DNA from: JAPWJZ01 sp966211335
GTDB lineage: Bacteria > Pseudomonadota > Alphaproteobacteria > Micavibrionales > UBA2020
DNA: 64,000 nucleotides
Direction of reading: 5' to 3'
Assembly (NCBI GenBank): GCA_966211335.1
Contig: CBIHNF010000001.1
Span: 744,001-808,000 of the forward strand
The position numbers and the translations under genes are program-made. Numbering within the stretch: the stretch's first letter is position 1; each line of letters starts with the position of its first letter. This document shows positions 17,446 through 26,707 of this stretch, in pieces. The notes under the pieces were generated by a model, which was not told the DNA's origin, made no database searches, and saw nothing but the letters and a program-made list of their open reading frames with translations.

Positions 17446-18810
17446 CTACTCACCGTGATCATGTTTATCCTTGTCCTTGCGGGCGCGGATGGCGGCATCA
17501 AGGATATCATCGGCGCGAAGCCAACCGGTTGAATTCTTTGGCAAACCCTGCCGCGCCAGCTTGGCTTGGCGGAAGGCGAAATCAAATTTCCCCTGCATCA
17601 GGGATTCTTCCGCCAGATGCAGCTGCGCTTCCGGCTGGTTGCCCTGTTTGCCATAGGCAATGGCGAGATAGCGGTGAATCGCGGGCTCTTTCTTTTCCGT
17701 CTGAAGGGATGCTTCAAACTGGCGTATGGCTTCGGCGGTATTGGCCTTTTCATTGGTTTTGGATTCCAGCAGCGCATGGCCATAGGCGGTGCGGATAAGG
17801 CCGGAGCGCGGGGCGTACTGCGCGGCCTTGGCATAGGCCGCAACGGCGTCATCCACTTTCGCATGCTCGAATAATATCTGGCCCTTCAGCTCGTAGAAGT
17901 AGGGATTCTGCGGTTCCGCCTTGATGAGCGGCTCCAGCTGCGCCAGCGCGGCATCGCTCCGGCCCAGGCGATAGGTCGCAACGGCGCGGCCGTATTGCGA
18001 CGCGATAGATGTGCCCTTATCCGCAAGCGCGCGGTCAGGGAACAGGTAGCCCATCAGTTTCGCTTTCAGCCGCGCGTGCATTTCGACCCAGGCGGGCGGC
18101 ACATGGGCATCGCTGCCTTTGGCCTGCGCCACCATGTTCTCAAGGAAGTTCACGCGGTCTTGCGTCAGCGGGTGGGTCTGCACATATTCCGACTGCTGCG
18201 ATTCCGGCAGCAGTTCCTGGTTTTTCAGCTTCTCCATGAAGCTGAGGAAGCCGGTAATCGGCAGGTGGGAATCTTCAAGGAAGCGGACGCCCGCCTGATC
18301 GGCCGCCGTCTCCGCCATGCGGTTATGGCGCAGAATGACGCGCGTGCCATAGGTGCCGGCGCCCGAAAGCACGGCCGCCGCGGCGTCCGAGGAGCCGGAG
18401 GCGGCAGCGCCCGCAAGGCCCAGCAGGCTCATCAAAATCGTCTGTACCGTCGCATCGCGAATTTCTTCCTTCATGCGGAAGAGGTCGCCGTGCGCGATGT
18501 GGCCCGTCTCGTGCGCGACAACGCCGAGGAGTTCTTCGGGATTGGAGGTCTCAAGGATCAGGCCGGAGTAGATGAAAATATTCTGCCCGCCCGCGACAAA
18601 GGCGTTGAGGTCATTCTGATCGACCAGCACGAAGCGCACAGCCTCCGGCGACACGCCTGCCTGCTGGAAGATAGGGCGGCAAAAGGTGCGAAGGTCGCTC
18701 TCTGTCTCCTCGTCGCGCAGAATCGACATGCCTCCCGCCGCCTCGGCCGATGCGGCAGAGGCGAGGAGGGAGAAAATTAGCGCGGTGATGAAGAGGCAGG
18801 TTTTTGTCAT
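17446..18810 (-). CDS. M48-family periplasmic metalloprotease with TPR domain (BepA-like)
   Basis: 454 residues with a signal peptide (about 1-24). The zinc protease domain has HETGH (HExxH) in LLGVVAHETGHIAHGD and a downstream ETAADQAG motif supplying the third ligand. The C-terminal half (about 265-435) carries TPR repeats such as PYFYELKGQILFEHAKVDDA. This arrangement is that of BepA/YfgC, which helps assemble or degrade outer-membrane proteins including LptD. The gene lies upstream of the DsbA-like gene on the same strand, 110 bases apart, a pairing that makes sense because LptD maturation also needs disulfides (inference). Confidence 0.92.
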   Translation of the reverse strand: MTKTCLFITALIFSLLASAASAEAAGGMSILRDEETESDLRTFCRPIFQQAGVSPEAVRFVLVDQNDLNAFVAGGQNIFIYSGLILETSNPEELLGVVAHETGHIAHGDLFRMKEEIRDATVQTILMSLLGLAGAAASGSSDAAAAVLSGAGTYGTRVILRHNRMAETAADQAGVRFLEDSHLPITGFLSFMEKLKNQELLPESQQSEYVQTHPLTQDRVNFLENMVAQAKGSDAHVPPAWVEMHARLKAKLMGYLFPDRALADKGTSIASQYGRAVATYRLGRSDAALAQLEPLIKAEPQNPYFYELKGQILFEHAKVDDAVAAYAKAAQYAPRSGLIRTAYGHALLESKTNEKANTAEAIRQFEASLQTEKKEPAIHRYLAIAYGKQGNQPEAQLHLAEESLMQGKFDFAFRQAKLARQGLPKNSTGWLRADDILDAAIRARKDKDKHDHGE

Positions 18811-18864
18811 GGCTGTTTCGGATGAGGTGCCGAGCGGCGCTGCCCCTTTGCGCTGATCAGCTGG

Positions 18865-19626
18865 TTATTTATTGACGGCGGTGCCGGCGGTTTTGTAATC
18901 GCTCTGGCTCCAGCCATTGTCTTTCCATTTCCAGCCGGTGTAATCGTCGGGCCAGAAGGCGCCGGAGAGTTTCGTCGTGACCATGCCGGTTTTATCCATG
19001 CTCGCAAGCTGGAAGTGGAAATCATCCCCCCAGATCACGCCTTCGGAATTGGTTTTCTGGTAGCCGGCCGGTTCACCCTCGACGGCGAGGCGGATATGCG
19101 CCTTGCGGAAGCTCAAAGCCTTGAAGTCTTCCATCGGCGTCGTGACAGAAATGGGCAGCCATTCGCTGCCATCAGTCGCGGCAACAGCGGGGCCCTTGTA
19201 GCAGACGGGGTCTTTCTTGGCGGTGTCGTAGCAGATTTCAAGGCGCGCCGAATAGCCTTTCAGGCTGCGGGTCTTGATGAATGCCTGCGCGCCGACCGCC
19301 ATTTGGCACTTGTCGCCGCAGGAGGCGAGCGAAAGCATCGCGCCCTTGTTACCCGAGGTTTCGTTCCAGTCGAACCAGGGCTCTACATTGCCGGCGAAGG
19401 GCGGCGTGCCGCGCATGGTGAAAGAACGATCGCCGACCTTGAACACATGTGTATCCGTGCCGGTGAAGCCGTTGACGTAGGGCGTGTAGCCTTCGTTATG
19501 CGGCGCGTAGGTGGTGCCGGTCGCGGGCGAGAAATCCGCCAGCATATTGTCCATCTCGCCGCGGTGGCAGCCGGCGGTGGCGAACAGCGCCATCAGCGCG
19601 AAAGCGGGAAGGAGGGCTTTTTTCAT
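18865..19626 (-). CDS. Putative lipoprotein of unknown function
   Basis: 253 residues from the ATG at 19626. The signal peptide ends in a lipobox (LFATAGC), so the protein should be lipid-anchored at the Cys and exported by the Lol pathway. The mature part has paired cysteines (ASCGDKC, EICYD, PVCYK) and a beta-rich pattern ending in Trp-rich WPDDYTGWKWKDNGW. No family recognised. It sits on the same strand between another secreted protein and the M48 protease. Confidence 0.75.
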   Translation of the reverse strand: MKKALLPAFALMALFATAGCHRGEMDNMLADFSPATGTTYAPHNEGYTPYVNGFTGTDTHVFKVGDRSFTMRGTPPFAGNVEPWFDWNETSGNKGAMLSLASCGDKCQMAVGAQAFIKTRSLKGYSARLEICYDTAKKDPVCYKGPAVAATDGSEWLPISVTTPMEDFKALSFRKAHIRLAVEGEPAGYQKTNSEGVIWGDDFHFQLASMDKTGMVTTKLSGAFWPDDYTGWKWKDNGWSQSDYKTAGTAVNK

Positions 19627-19684
19627 GTCGTCAACTTTCAAAAGAGATTTCGAGTTGAAGTGCCAGATGGAAAATAGAGTGGGG

Positions 19685-20272
19685 TTAGTTTAGGAACATG
19701 CCTTTTTCGGTGTAGGTGCCGACCATTTTATGCGTGTGCCAGTCAACCAGCTCGATCACGGGGAAATTCTGCTCGAAGATCTGGTTATAGTCGGCGATCA
19801 ATTTAAGCATGCGGCGCTGGTCGAGATCCGACAGGCCGTAGAAATTGGGGCCGAGTTCCAGCACCGGCAGCGGCGGCTTGCCTTGCTTCATGTATTGGCG
19901 CTCGAAATAGCGGTTCTGGTAGAATTTGTTGATGGCGATTTCGGGCGTCCATTGCGCCTGGTTCCACATGGACGGATCCCAGTCCTGGCCCTGCCACTGC
20001 TGCGGGTGCTTGTTCTGCGCATCCCAGTTGGAGACGAGCGGCAGGAAGCCGTAATGTTCCGGCTTGATGGTGATGCGTTCCGGCACGTAAATCACGCCGG
20101 CGGGCAGGCGGTTGACGGTGCGCATCTCTTCCGTGAAGTGCGGGCTGTTCGGCACATAGTCGCCGTCGTTGTCATTGGGGAAGTGGCCTGCCTGCGCGGT
20201 CGAGGCACTGAAAAGCGCCGCAAAACCGATGGCGGTCGAAACCGACAGAAGGCGTTTGAAGGTGATGGACAT
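19685..20272 (-). CDS. Secreted protein of unknown function
   Basis: 195 residues with a signal peptide (MSITFKRLLSVSTAIGFAAL, cleavage near TAQA-GHF). The mature part is rich in aromatic, Pro, Asn and Gln residues and contains an acidic DNDGDYVPN stretch that could bind calcium, but no repeat of it exists. It has no cysteine. No domain recognised. It is transcribed in the same direction as the lipoprotein and M48 genes that follow. Confidence 0.7.
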   Translation of the reverse strand: MSITFKRLLSVSTAIGFAALFSASTAQAGHFPNDNDGDYVPNSPHFTEEMRTVNRLPAGVIYVPERITIKPEHYGFLPLVSNWDAQNKHPQQWQGQDWDPSMWNQAQWTPEIAINKFYQNRYFERQYMKQGKPPLPVLELGPNFYGLSDLDQRRMLKLIADYNQIFEQNFPVIELVDWHTHKMVGTYTEKGMFLN

Positions 20273-20484
20273 TATATGACTCCCCGAAAGAACGTGTCGC
20301 TACCTTGCTCGAATCTAAACCAAATTTACTATATAATCAAAAGCATAACTTATTATTAAGCGCTCATATGGCATAATGAAACTATCGCTTGGACTCTGTA
20401 ATCTCCACTCCGCCGTATTTGGGAAAAGCGGCGGTATGTTTCGTGGGTTTTACCGGGGTGCGATTTGGGAACGGGGATAACGTC

Positions 20485-20889
20485 ATGACCGATGCGTTGA
20501 CGATTGCGATATCCGGCCTGCGCGCGCAGGAAACGCGGCTGAATGCGGCGGCGAGCAATATCGCCAATGTCAGCACCAGTGGCGCGGTCCCAAGCAGCGA
20601 TCCCGCAGCGCCGGCCTCCACCGTCTACCGTCCGTTGCAAGTGAATCTCACCTCGCTGGAATCGGGCGGCGTTCAGGCCAATGTGACGGCCGATCCCAAG
20701 GGCTATACCCTCGCCTATGACCCTTCCTCGAGTTATGCAAATAGCGAGGGGCTTGTTGCGACGCCGAACTTCGATCTTGCCACCGAGGCGGTCAATACCA
20801 TTGAAAGCAAAGCGCTTTTCAAGGCCAACCTTGCCGTCATCAAAACGCAGGACAAGCTTCTCGGCGAGCTGATCGACTCTATCGCCTGA
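20485..20889 (+). CDS. FlgC-like flagellar rod protein, orphan
   Basis: 134 residues from the ATG at 20485, the same length as enterobacterial FlgC; a longer open frame upstream looks non-coding. The N-terminus has the rod/hook signature ALTIAISGLRAQETRLNAAA followed by SNIANVSTSGA, and the C-terminus has the matching helical zone (NFDLATEAVNTIESKALFKA). FlgC forms part of the proximal rod. No flagellar gene lies within the window on either side, so this is either a second copy or a relocated gene. Confidence 0.8.
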   Translation: MTDALTIAISGLRAQETRLNAAASNIANVSTSGAVPSSDPAAPASTVYRPLQVNLTSLESGGVQANVTADPKGYTLAYDPSSSYANSEGLVATPNFDLATEAVNTIESKALFKANLAVIKTQDKLLGELIDSIA

Positions 20890-21109
20890 TATTCAGTATC
20901 CCGCGCAGGCGTTCATTAGTTTCTATAAACATTCCAGCTTGACTCGTTTTTCCGGAACTCTATAGTCCGGTTCACAGCAAAGCTTTGCCTGCGGCCATAC
21001 CGAAAGAGGGTGTGGATAAGATTTTGAGAAAACGGCCACATCGTGCCGCACCTCATGCAGGGTTTTGAATGACTGAACCCTAATTTATTTTGTTTGGAGA
21101 GTACCCCTT

Positions 21110-21943
21110 ATGGACAACCCCGGTTTCGACCTGCTCAAAGCAGCTTTCAATAAATTCGCCCAGAAACTTGATGGCGACGATATCAGCAACCGCCTGACGC
21201 GCAGCGTCGCCGCCGGTGCTGAAGCCGCCGTCAACAAAGCCGTCATCGAATTCCCGAAACCCTTCGTGAAGACGATCGCGCAAGACTTCTACGCCATGGT
21301 CACCAGCCAGGAAATCGCCGACGGCGTTTCCCTGACCGTCCGTTCCTTCGACGAAGAAAAAGTGAAAGACGTCCTCGACCAGCTGGTCACCAAGCTGCAA
21401 GAGCCGGAAACCTCGCTCAAAGTCGCAAAGCAAATCAAAGACGTGCTGTCCAAAGCATCGACCGATGACCTCGAAGGCTCGATCGAAGCCCTCATCTCCG
21501 GCCGTCCGATGGGCGAGCAGATGGTCTTCAAGATGTTCTTCGCGCAGGCTAAACCGATGATCGACGGCATGCGCAACTCTTCGGAAGAAGAAATCGCCGA
21601 GCAGATCAAAGACCTCGCAGCGACGATCCCGACCGACGCCATCGCCCAGCAAGTGGCGGCGCTGACGAAAGAAGTCACGCCCGAGCGCGTTTCCAAGCAA
21701 GCCCATGACGTCGTCGGCAAACTGCCCTCGGCCAACGCGGTTGCGGAAATCCTGCACGGCGTTGCCGGCCTCGCGTCGGAAAAACTGAAACAGATCAGCA
21801 ATGCTGCCGACGCGAAAGCGGAAGCGCAAGGCGTTCTCGGCCAGTTCGTGTCCGAAGCGCAAGCGATCGTCTCCGACAAAATCGCCAACGACAACAACAA
21901 CAAGAAAACCTTCAAAAAAGGCGGCCAGGACTTCTCCCTGTAA
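21110..21943 (+). CDS. Highly helical cytoplasmic protein of unknown function
   Basis: 277 residues, no signal peptide, no cysteine, entirely helix-forming sequence with even charge (many Lys, Glu, Ala, Asp). It begins MDNPGFDLLKAAFNKFAQKL and ends in an Asn/Lys-rich NDNNNKKTFKKG tail. Codon use is strongly biased to C-ending codons, and a strong terminator follows, both suggesting good expression. It loosely resembles phasin-like or apolipoprotein-like amphipathic proteins, but no consensus is met. Function unknown. Confidence 0.75.
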   Translation: MDNPGFDLLKAAFNKFAQKLDGDDISNRLTRSVAAGAEAAVNKAVIEFPKPFVKTIAQDFYAMVTSQEIADGVSLTVRSFDEEKVKDVLDQLVTKLQEPETSLKVAKQIKDVLSKASTDDLEGSIEALISGRPMGEQMVFKMFFAQAKPMIDGMRNSSEEEIAEQIKDLAATIPTDAIAQQVAALTKEVTPERVSKQAHDVVGKLPSANAVAEILHGVAGLASEKLKQISNAADAKAEAQGVLGQFVSEAQAIVSDKIANDNNNKKTFKKGGQDFSL

Positions 21944-22003
21944 GCTTTGACTTGAAGTCATAGAATTCTTCTTTCCGATTTCCCTATTGGAAGAAGAGGT
22001 TGG

Positions 22004-22040
22004 ACGGGCAGGAACACCTTTATGGTTTCCTGCCCGTTTT
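22004..22040 (+). terminator. Strong rho-independent terminator
   Basis: Perfect 11-base arms, ACGGGCAGGAA (22004-22014) and TTCCTGCCCGT (22027-22037), followed by a T-rich tract. It ends the helical-protein transcript. Confidence 0.9.
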
Positions 22041-22083
22041 CTTTTGGTGTAGGCTTCGGATGGTTTCAAAGGGGACGCCTGCC

Positions 22084-23286
22084 ATGACCTCCCGCAGCTT
22101 CTACAAAAATCTATCCGCAACGCCGCCGAGCGGGCTGGTTGACCGTGCGTCTTACCGCGCCGCGCCGGATGACTGGTATATTTTGGTTGCGGATATCGTC
22201 GGCTCGACCAAGGCGATTGCGGCGGGGAAATATAAAGACGTTAATATGGTCTCGGCCTCCGCCATTACGGCGGTCATCAATGCGGCCGATAAATCGGAAA
22301 TCGCCTATATTTTCGGCGGCGACGGCGCAACCCTCCTCGTGCCGCCGGATGTGCTGCTGGAAGTGGCGCAGGCGCTGCATGGCACAAGGGTTATGGCGCG
22401 GGATGCCTTCCAGCTGGAAATGCGCGTCGGCGCGGTGAAGTTGGCAGACCTTGCCGCCAAAGGCGCGCCCGTGCGTGTTGCGAAAACCGAAACCGCACCT
22501 GCGATTTATCAGGCGGCCCTTGCAGGGGAGGGCGTGACGCTGGCGGAAAAGCTCATCAAGGATAAAGAACATGGCAGCCGCTACGACATCACGCAATTGT
22601 TCAGCTCAGAACAACTGACGGCGAAGGAAGCGAACTTTAACGGCCTTGAATGCCGCTGGCAGCCGCTGCACAGCCGCCACGGTGCCGATGTATCTCTTAT
22701 CATCGCGGCGCGGGGGACAGATGAAGCCGCAAATGCCGCTCTATATGCGGAGGTGCTGGCAAAGGTTGGCGATATCTGCGGCCATGCGGATGACTGGAAA
22801 CCCGCCCATGCCGATAACCTAAATGTGAGCGCCACCGCCGGCGGCATCGCCGGGGAAACCCGCGTGCGCACCCATGGCATGGGCAGCTTCGCGCGCCTTA
22901 AATATATCGTGAATGTCCGGCTGCTGTGCTGGACAGGCATTCTCTGCCTTGCCACCGGCAAAAAGGCCGGCAACTTCGACGGCGCGAAGTACCGTGACGA
23001 CACCGCCCGCCATACCGACTTCATCAAGTTTGATAACGCCCTGCGCCTTGTCATGGATGTGACCAGGGAACAGCAGAAAAATTTGACTGCGTATCTTGAA
23101 GACCTGCGCAGCGCCGGAAAAATTTTCTATGGTCTCCACGCCGCACCCGCCGCGCTGATGACCTGTTTGGTGTTCGACTACGGCCACGACCACTTCCACT
23201 TCGTTGACGGCGCCGACGGTGGCTATGCCTTGGCCGCTCTCCAGCTTAAGAGCCAGATCAGGGAAGCTTCTGACCTGCCAATTTAA
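22084..23286 (+). CDS. DUF3095 protein with cyclase-like N-terminus
   Basis: 400 residues from the ATG at 22084, since upstream codons fall in the preceding terminator. After a short lead comes WYILVADIVGSTKAIAAGKY, which resembles the metal-binding opening of class III nucleotidyl cyclases, then AYIFGGDGATLLVP, a GGDG stretch in the position of the second catalytic strand. The C-terminal half (FARLKYIVNVRLLCWTGILC, DYGHDHFHFVDGADGGYA) is characteristic of DUF3095. Proteins of this family are uncharacterised; nucleotide binding is inferred from the N-terminal match. The protein appears soluble. Confidence 0.85.
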   Translation: MTSRSFYKNLSATPPSGLVDRASYRAAPDDWYILVADIVGSTKAIAAGKYKDVNMVSASAITAVINAADKSEIAYIFGGDGATLLVPPDVLLEVAQALHGTRVMARDAFQLEMRVGAVKLADLAAKGAPVRVAKTETAPAIYQAALAGEGVTLAEKLIKDKEHGSRYDITQLFSSEQLTAKEANFNGLECRWQPLHSRHGADVSLIIAARGTDEAANAALYAEVLAKVGDICGHADDWKPAHADNLNVSATAGGIAGETRVRTHGMGSFARLKYIVNVRLLCWTGILCLATGKKAGNFDGAKYRDDTARHTDFIKFDNALRLVMDVTREQQKNLTAYLEDLRSAGKIFYGLHAAPAALMTCLVFDYGHDHFHFVDGADGGYALAALQLKSQIREASDLPI

Positions 23287-23316
23287 AATAGACGCTTTTT
23301 ACAGTAAGGTATTCTT

Positions 23317-24129
23317 ATGAAGTTAGTTTTAAGAAAATACATACGACAGCTTGCTGTTTTACTGGTTATTTTCATGTTGGCTTTCGGGTTTTATTATAGC
23401 CGGCCGCAGAAAATGGGTAGCAATCTTACGACATCCATTAATGGTAGAGAAATAGAGCCATATTTAACGAAGGGCTTTTCAACAGCCAAAGATGACTGGA
23501 TAGGATTAGGGTACACTAGTGCATTAATTTCAGAGTATTTAAAAATCGCGTACGACGGTGGAAAAATAAGCGCAGATGATTTAGAGGCGTTGGACTTCCA
23601 AAACGGAAATCCATTAATCGGCTGGAAGCGGATTAATCAAAATACTCCGGGCGATGAAAGAACAGAATACATTTTCCCAAAAGGTTCATTCGAGGCGGTG
23701 AAAATTAAAAGTCAGGTTACGGCTTTTAGTGAAAATGGTGACGGAGAGGTTAAAATAAATCTGCGCCACGTCGCGCCCAACGAAGACGTTCTGTACTTGA
23801 TTTTAACGAATGTCAGTGAATCTCATTGTCGCCCTAGAATTAGTGGTGAGACTGAGAAAAAATTTACAATCGCCGCTGACAATCATCAAGTTATAGATGA
23901 GCCGGGTTATATGTACGGATGTGGAAAAACTTTTGACAATCATAATTACATTTTCTTACCGATAATTTCTAGAATTTATAACAACGATTCTAAATCGTTG
24001 GCATTCAAGAAAGAAGGGTATGCCTTTGCCATGAACTGCGCGCTTGGCGTGAGGGAGCCGCCGGTAAACTTTGTAAACAATGTCGATAAGTTTTTGATCG
24101 ACATTCTTGTTAAAATTTTAAATTTTTAG
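23317..24129 (+). CDS. AT-rich gene for a membrane-anchored unknown protein
   Basis: 270 residues. A basic N-terminus and one hydrophobic segment (about 11-28, LAVLLVIFMLAFGFYY) indicate export with a retained anchor or an uncleaved signal. The remainder is an extracytoplasmic beta-rich domain with two probable disulfide cysteines (ESHCRP and MYGCGK). Base composition is far more AT-rich than the neighbours, with many AAA, TTA and ATT codons, suggesting recent acquisition. The following hydrolase gene is 10 bases downstream and could be cotranscribed. No family recognised. Confidence 0.75.
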   Translation: MKLVLRKYIRQLAVLLVIFMLAFGFYYSRPQKMGSNLTTSINGREIEPYLTKGFSTAKDDWIGLGYTSALISEYLKIAYDGGKISADDLEALDFQNGNPLIGWKRINQNTPGDERTEYIFPKGSFEAVKIKSQVTAFSENGDGEVKINLRHVAPNEDVLYLILTNVSESHCRPRISGETEKKFTIAADNHQVIDEPGYMYGCGKTFDNHNYIFLPIISRIYNNDSKSLAFKKEGYAFAMNCALGVREPPVNFVNNVDKFLIDILVKILNF

Positions 24130-24139
24130 AGTTTAGATC

Positions 24140-25063
24140 ATGAAATATTACAGCCGAATAACCCTAGCTTCCTTTATTTCTATATTCTTTTTTTCTTACG
24201 CTCACGCCGGCCTCCTCGACAACCTGAAAACACGGTTTGATAGCCGCTCAGGGGCGCGGCAGCATGAGAATAGGACGGAGTCCGACAAGGCGGTGGCGGA
24301 GCCGCATGCTTCGGTGACGCGGATGAACGGCATCACCGTTGCCTACTGGTTGCCGCCAACGGAAATGCTGCCGGCGCCGCTGGTGATTTTCTCGCATGGT
24401 TTCCACGGCTGCAAAACCCAGAGCGCATTTTTGATGGAGGCGCTGGCGGCGCATGGCTATGTCGTCGTCGCGCCGGACCATGAAGACAATTCCTGCGGCA
24501 CCGGCAACATGAAGCCGCCGGTCGAGGCCTTCCGCAAGGTCGACGGCTGGACGGAGAACACCTATGTCAACCGCGCCGACGATATTAGGTCGGTTTATAA
24601 GTCACTGCATGATGACCGTATCTGGTCAAAGCGCATCGACTGGAACAATGTAGGCTTGGCTGGCCATTCGCTCGGCGGTTACACGGTGCTGGGGCTCGGG
24701 GGTGCTTGGAAGAAATGGACGATGGCGGGCATCAAATCCATCCTCGCGCTCTCGCCTTATTGCGCGCCCTTTGTCGCCGAAGAAACCTTGAAGAATATTT
24801 CGGTGCCGGTCATGTATCAGGGCGGCACGCGTGATCTTGGCATTACGCCTGGCCTGCGGCAGGAACACGGCGCCTTTGACCAGACGCCGCATGGCTATTA
24901 TGTGGAGCTGGATAGAACCGGCCATTTCGGCTGGACAAACCTCATGACCGAAACGCATGACGAAATTTCCAAATACGCGCTGGCCTTCTTCGACAAGACG
25001 CTGAAGGGCGATGATACGCCCATCACCAAAGATGCGGGCGTCGTCACGCTGCGCTCAAAGTAA
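24140..25063 (+). CDS. Exported alpha/beta hydrolase (dienelactone hydrolase/PAF-acetylhydrolase-like)
   Basis: 307 residues with a signal peptide (MKYYSRITLASFISIFFFSY, cleavage near AHA-GLL). The alpha/beta-hydrolase core shows the oxyanion strand PLVIFSHGFHGC, nucleophile elbow GLAGHSLGGY, and a late catalytic His in RTGHFGWTN. Pattern and length are like secreted dienelactone-hydrolase or platelet-activating-factor-acetylhydrolase-type esterases. The first 30 codons are AT-rich like the gene before it, then composition switches to the genome norm. Its stop codon directly abuts that of the opposite-strand gene. Confidence 0.85.
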   Translation: MKYYSRITLASFISIFFFSYAHAGLLDNLKTRFDSRSGARQHENRTESDKAVAEPHASVTRMNGITVAYWLPPTEMLPAPLVIFSHGFHGCKTQSAFLMEALAAHGYVVVAPDHEDNSCGTGNMKPPVEAFRKVDGWTENTYVNRADDIRSVYKSLHDDRIWSKRIDWNNVGLAGHSLGGYTVLGLGGAWKKWTMAGIKSILALSPYCAPFVAEETLKNISVPVMYQGGTRDLGITPGLRQEHGAFDQTPHGYYVELDRTGHFGWTNLMTETHDEISKYALAFFDKTLKGDDTPITKDAGVVTLRSK

Positions 25064-26707
25064 TCAGTCTTTGCGCTTGAAGCCCGGGAAGCGCTTCGGC
25101 TCTTCCAAGGGGCCAACGCAGGTCTGCGTTGTCTGGTAGTTGCCGCGGTCGCGCTTACCGTTACCGCCGACATAGCTTTCCGCCTTCGGCGCGCCGAAGG
25201 TCGTGATGAGATAGGCGTTGTCGCGATAATCGAACTTCGCGCCCACATCCGGTGTGCAGCCCGCAAAACAGGTCAGCAGGTTCTGGCTGGCGTTCAGCGA
25301 TTTGATCGGCGCGGTGGGCAGGCCTTCGAGCGTCAAAAGTTTGTTGCCGGAAACGTCGATCGAGCCATTGACGATCACATCGCGGAGATCCGGCAGGCGC
25401 GAGAGGCCCATTTTCGACATATTGATATCGCCATCCACCGTGATCTGACCATCGCGGTCTTTTTTGAATTTGACGCCGAGCCATTTCAGCGCGCCTTCGG
25501 CATCCTGCGGGATGCGGGTGCGTTGTGTCAGCTCCTGATAGGATTCGCAATTGTCCGGCAGCTTGAACTTGCCGTATTTCTGGCCGTTCAGGTTCTCTTC
25601 CGCAAAGCGGTTCACGGCATCGACAAAGCCTGGGTGGTGCAGGCCGATGGGGTTGAAAGTCATGTAAATCGTATCGCTCTTCGGACCGTCGTTATCCATG
25701 CGGTGATAGGGCTTGAGGTTGATGCGGCCGAGCGGGTTGTGGATATCGGGGTCGTCTTCCCGCACCAGATAGGCGGCGATGACACCGAGGTCGATTTCAG
25801 CGACGCCATAGCGCACGGCGGTCGAGCTTTCGGCACGGCAGCTCTGCCAGCCGCGGGCGTAGGACGCTCTGGCCAGGTCTTCATAGCTGCGCGTCAATAC
25901 CACGGTGAGTCCGCCGCTGTTGAGGCGGTAGGGGTCTTCCTGATAGGCCTGCAGCAGCGCCGGCTGGTCTTTCAACAGTTTGCCGATTTTAAGGGTGTTC
26001 TTGCGATTATCTGTCGCATAGCCGCCGGCATAGTCGGAAATTTTATAGCCCTGTTCCGTCAGATATTTTTCAATATAGGGCAGCACGGGGGAAGAGCTGG
26101 AATCCGCGAGCTTAAAGTAGATGCGCTGGTTTTCATTCCAGCTGAATTCCTGCGGCTTGTTTTCATTCGCGGGGGCTTCGGCATTTTCGGGCGTGGGCGG
26201 GCTCACGGCCTTGGTGCCGAACATATTGCGGAAGAAGGAAACAACCGGATGCACCGGTTTTTCAATGAAAGGCGCGACGGAGGCGCTGGATTTCGGGTTA
26301 TCCCTGCGGCGACGCAATTCGCGTTGCAAATCCTGCTCCAGCTCGTCCAGCTTGTACATCATGGAACGGATATCTTGCTTGATTGCCGCTTCGCCTTGCG
26401 CAAATTTTTCTTTCAGTTCTTTACCGGTTTTATCGGTGCGCGTACGGGAAAGCGCGATGCAGTATTCGGTCGCCGCGGCACGCAACGTTTCGCTGGCGCC
26501 TTCCGGCAATGCCGCATCCACTTTAGCTTTGATCTGCTGCTGATGGCGTTCGTACATTCCCTTCACGGCATCCATCGATGCTTGTGTGAGCTCGCCATGG
26601 ATAAAGCTGGCGGCCTTGTCAAAGGCGGCGCTGAGTGCGCCTTTGACAAGCGTTTCATCACTCAACGGAGCAAAGGCGGCAGCCTGTTCCTGCGGGGCGA
26701 ACTCCAT
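25064..26707 (-). CDS. 547-residue protein with C-terminal leucine-rich repeats
   Basis: No signal peptide. About 1-150 are helical and charged, ending in a likely coiled coil (LDELEQDLQRELRRRRD). A Pro/Asn linker follows. About 190-390 form an unknown domain with YARGWQSCRAE and REDDPDIHNPLGRINLKPY. The C-terminus (about 415-490) has leucine-rich-repeat spacing: LSRLPDLRDVIVNGSIDVSG, NKLLTLEGLP and SLNASQNLLT. Large multidomain soluble proteins with LRRs are common among secreted effectors; that role here is only a possibility. It follows a 93-residue gene, with one-base stop/start overlap. Confidence 0.7.
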   Translation of the reverse strand: MEFAPQEQAAAFAPLSDETLVKGALSAAFDKAASFIHGELTQASMDAVKGMYERHQQQIKAKVDAALPEGASETLRAAATEYCIALSRTRTDKTGKELKEKFAQGEAAIKQDIRSMMYKLDELEQDLQRELRRRRDNPKSSASVAPFIEKPVHPVVSFFRNMFGTKAVSPPTPENAEAPANENKPQEFSWNENQRIYFKLADSSSSPVLPYIEKYLTEQGYKISDYAGGYATDNRKNTLKIGKLLKDQPALLQAYQEDPYRLNSGGLTVVLTRSYEDLARASYARGWQSCRAESSTAVRYGVAEIDLGVIAAYLVREDDPDIHNPLGRINLKPYHRMDNDGPKSDTIYMTFNPIGLHHPGFVDAVNRFAEENLNGQKYGKFKLPDNCESYQELTQRTRIPQDAEGALKWLGVKFKKDRDGQITVDGDINMSKMGLSRLPDLRDVIVNGSIDVSGNKLLTLEGLPTAPIKSLNASQNLLTCFAGCTPDVGAKFDYRDNAYLITTFGAPKAESYVGGNGKRDRGNYQTTQTCVGPLEEPKRFPGFKRKD

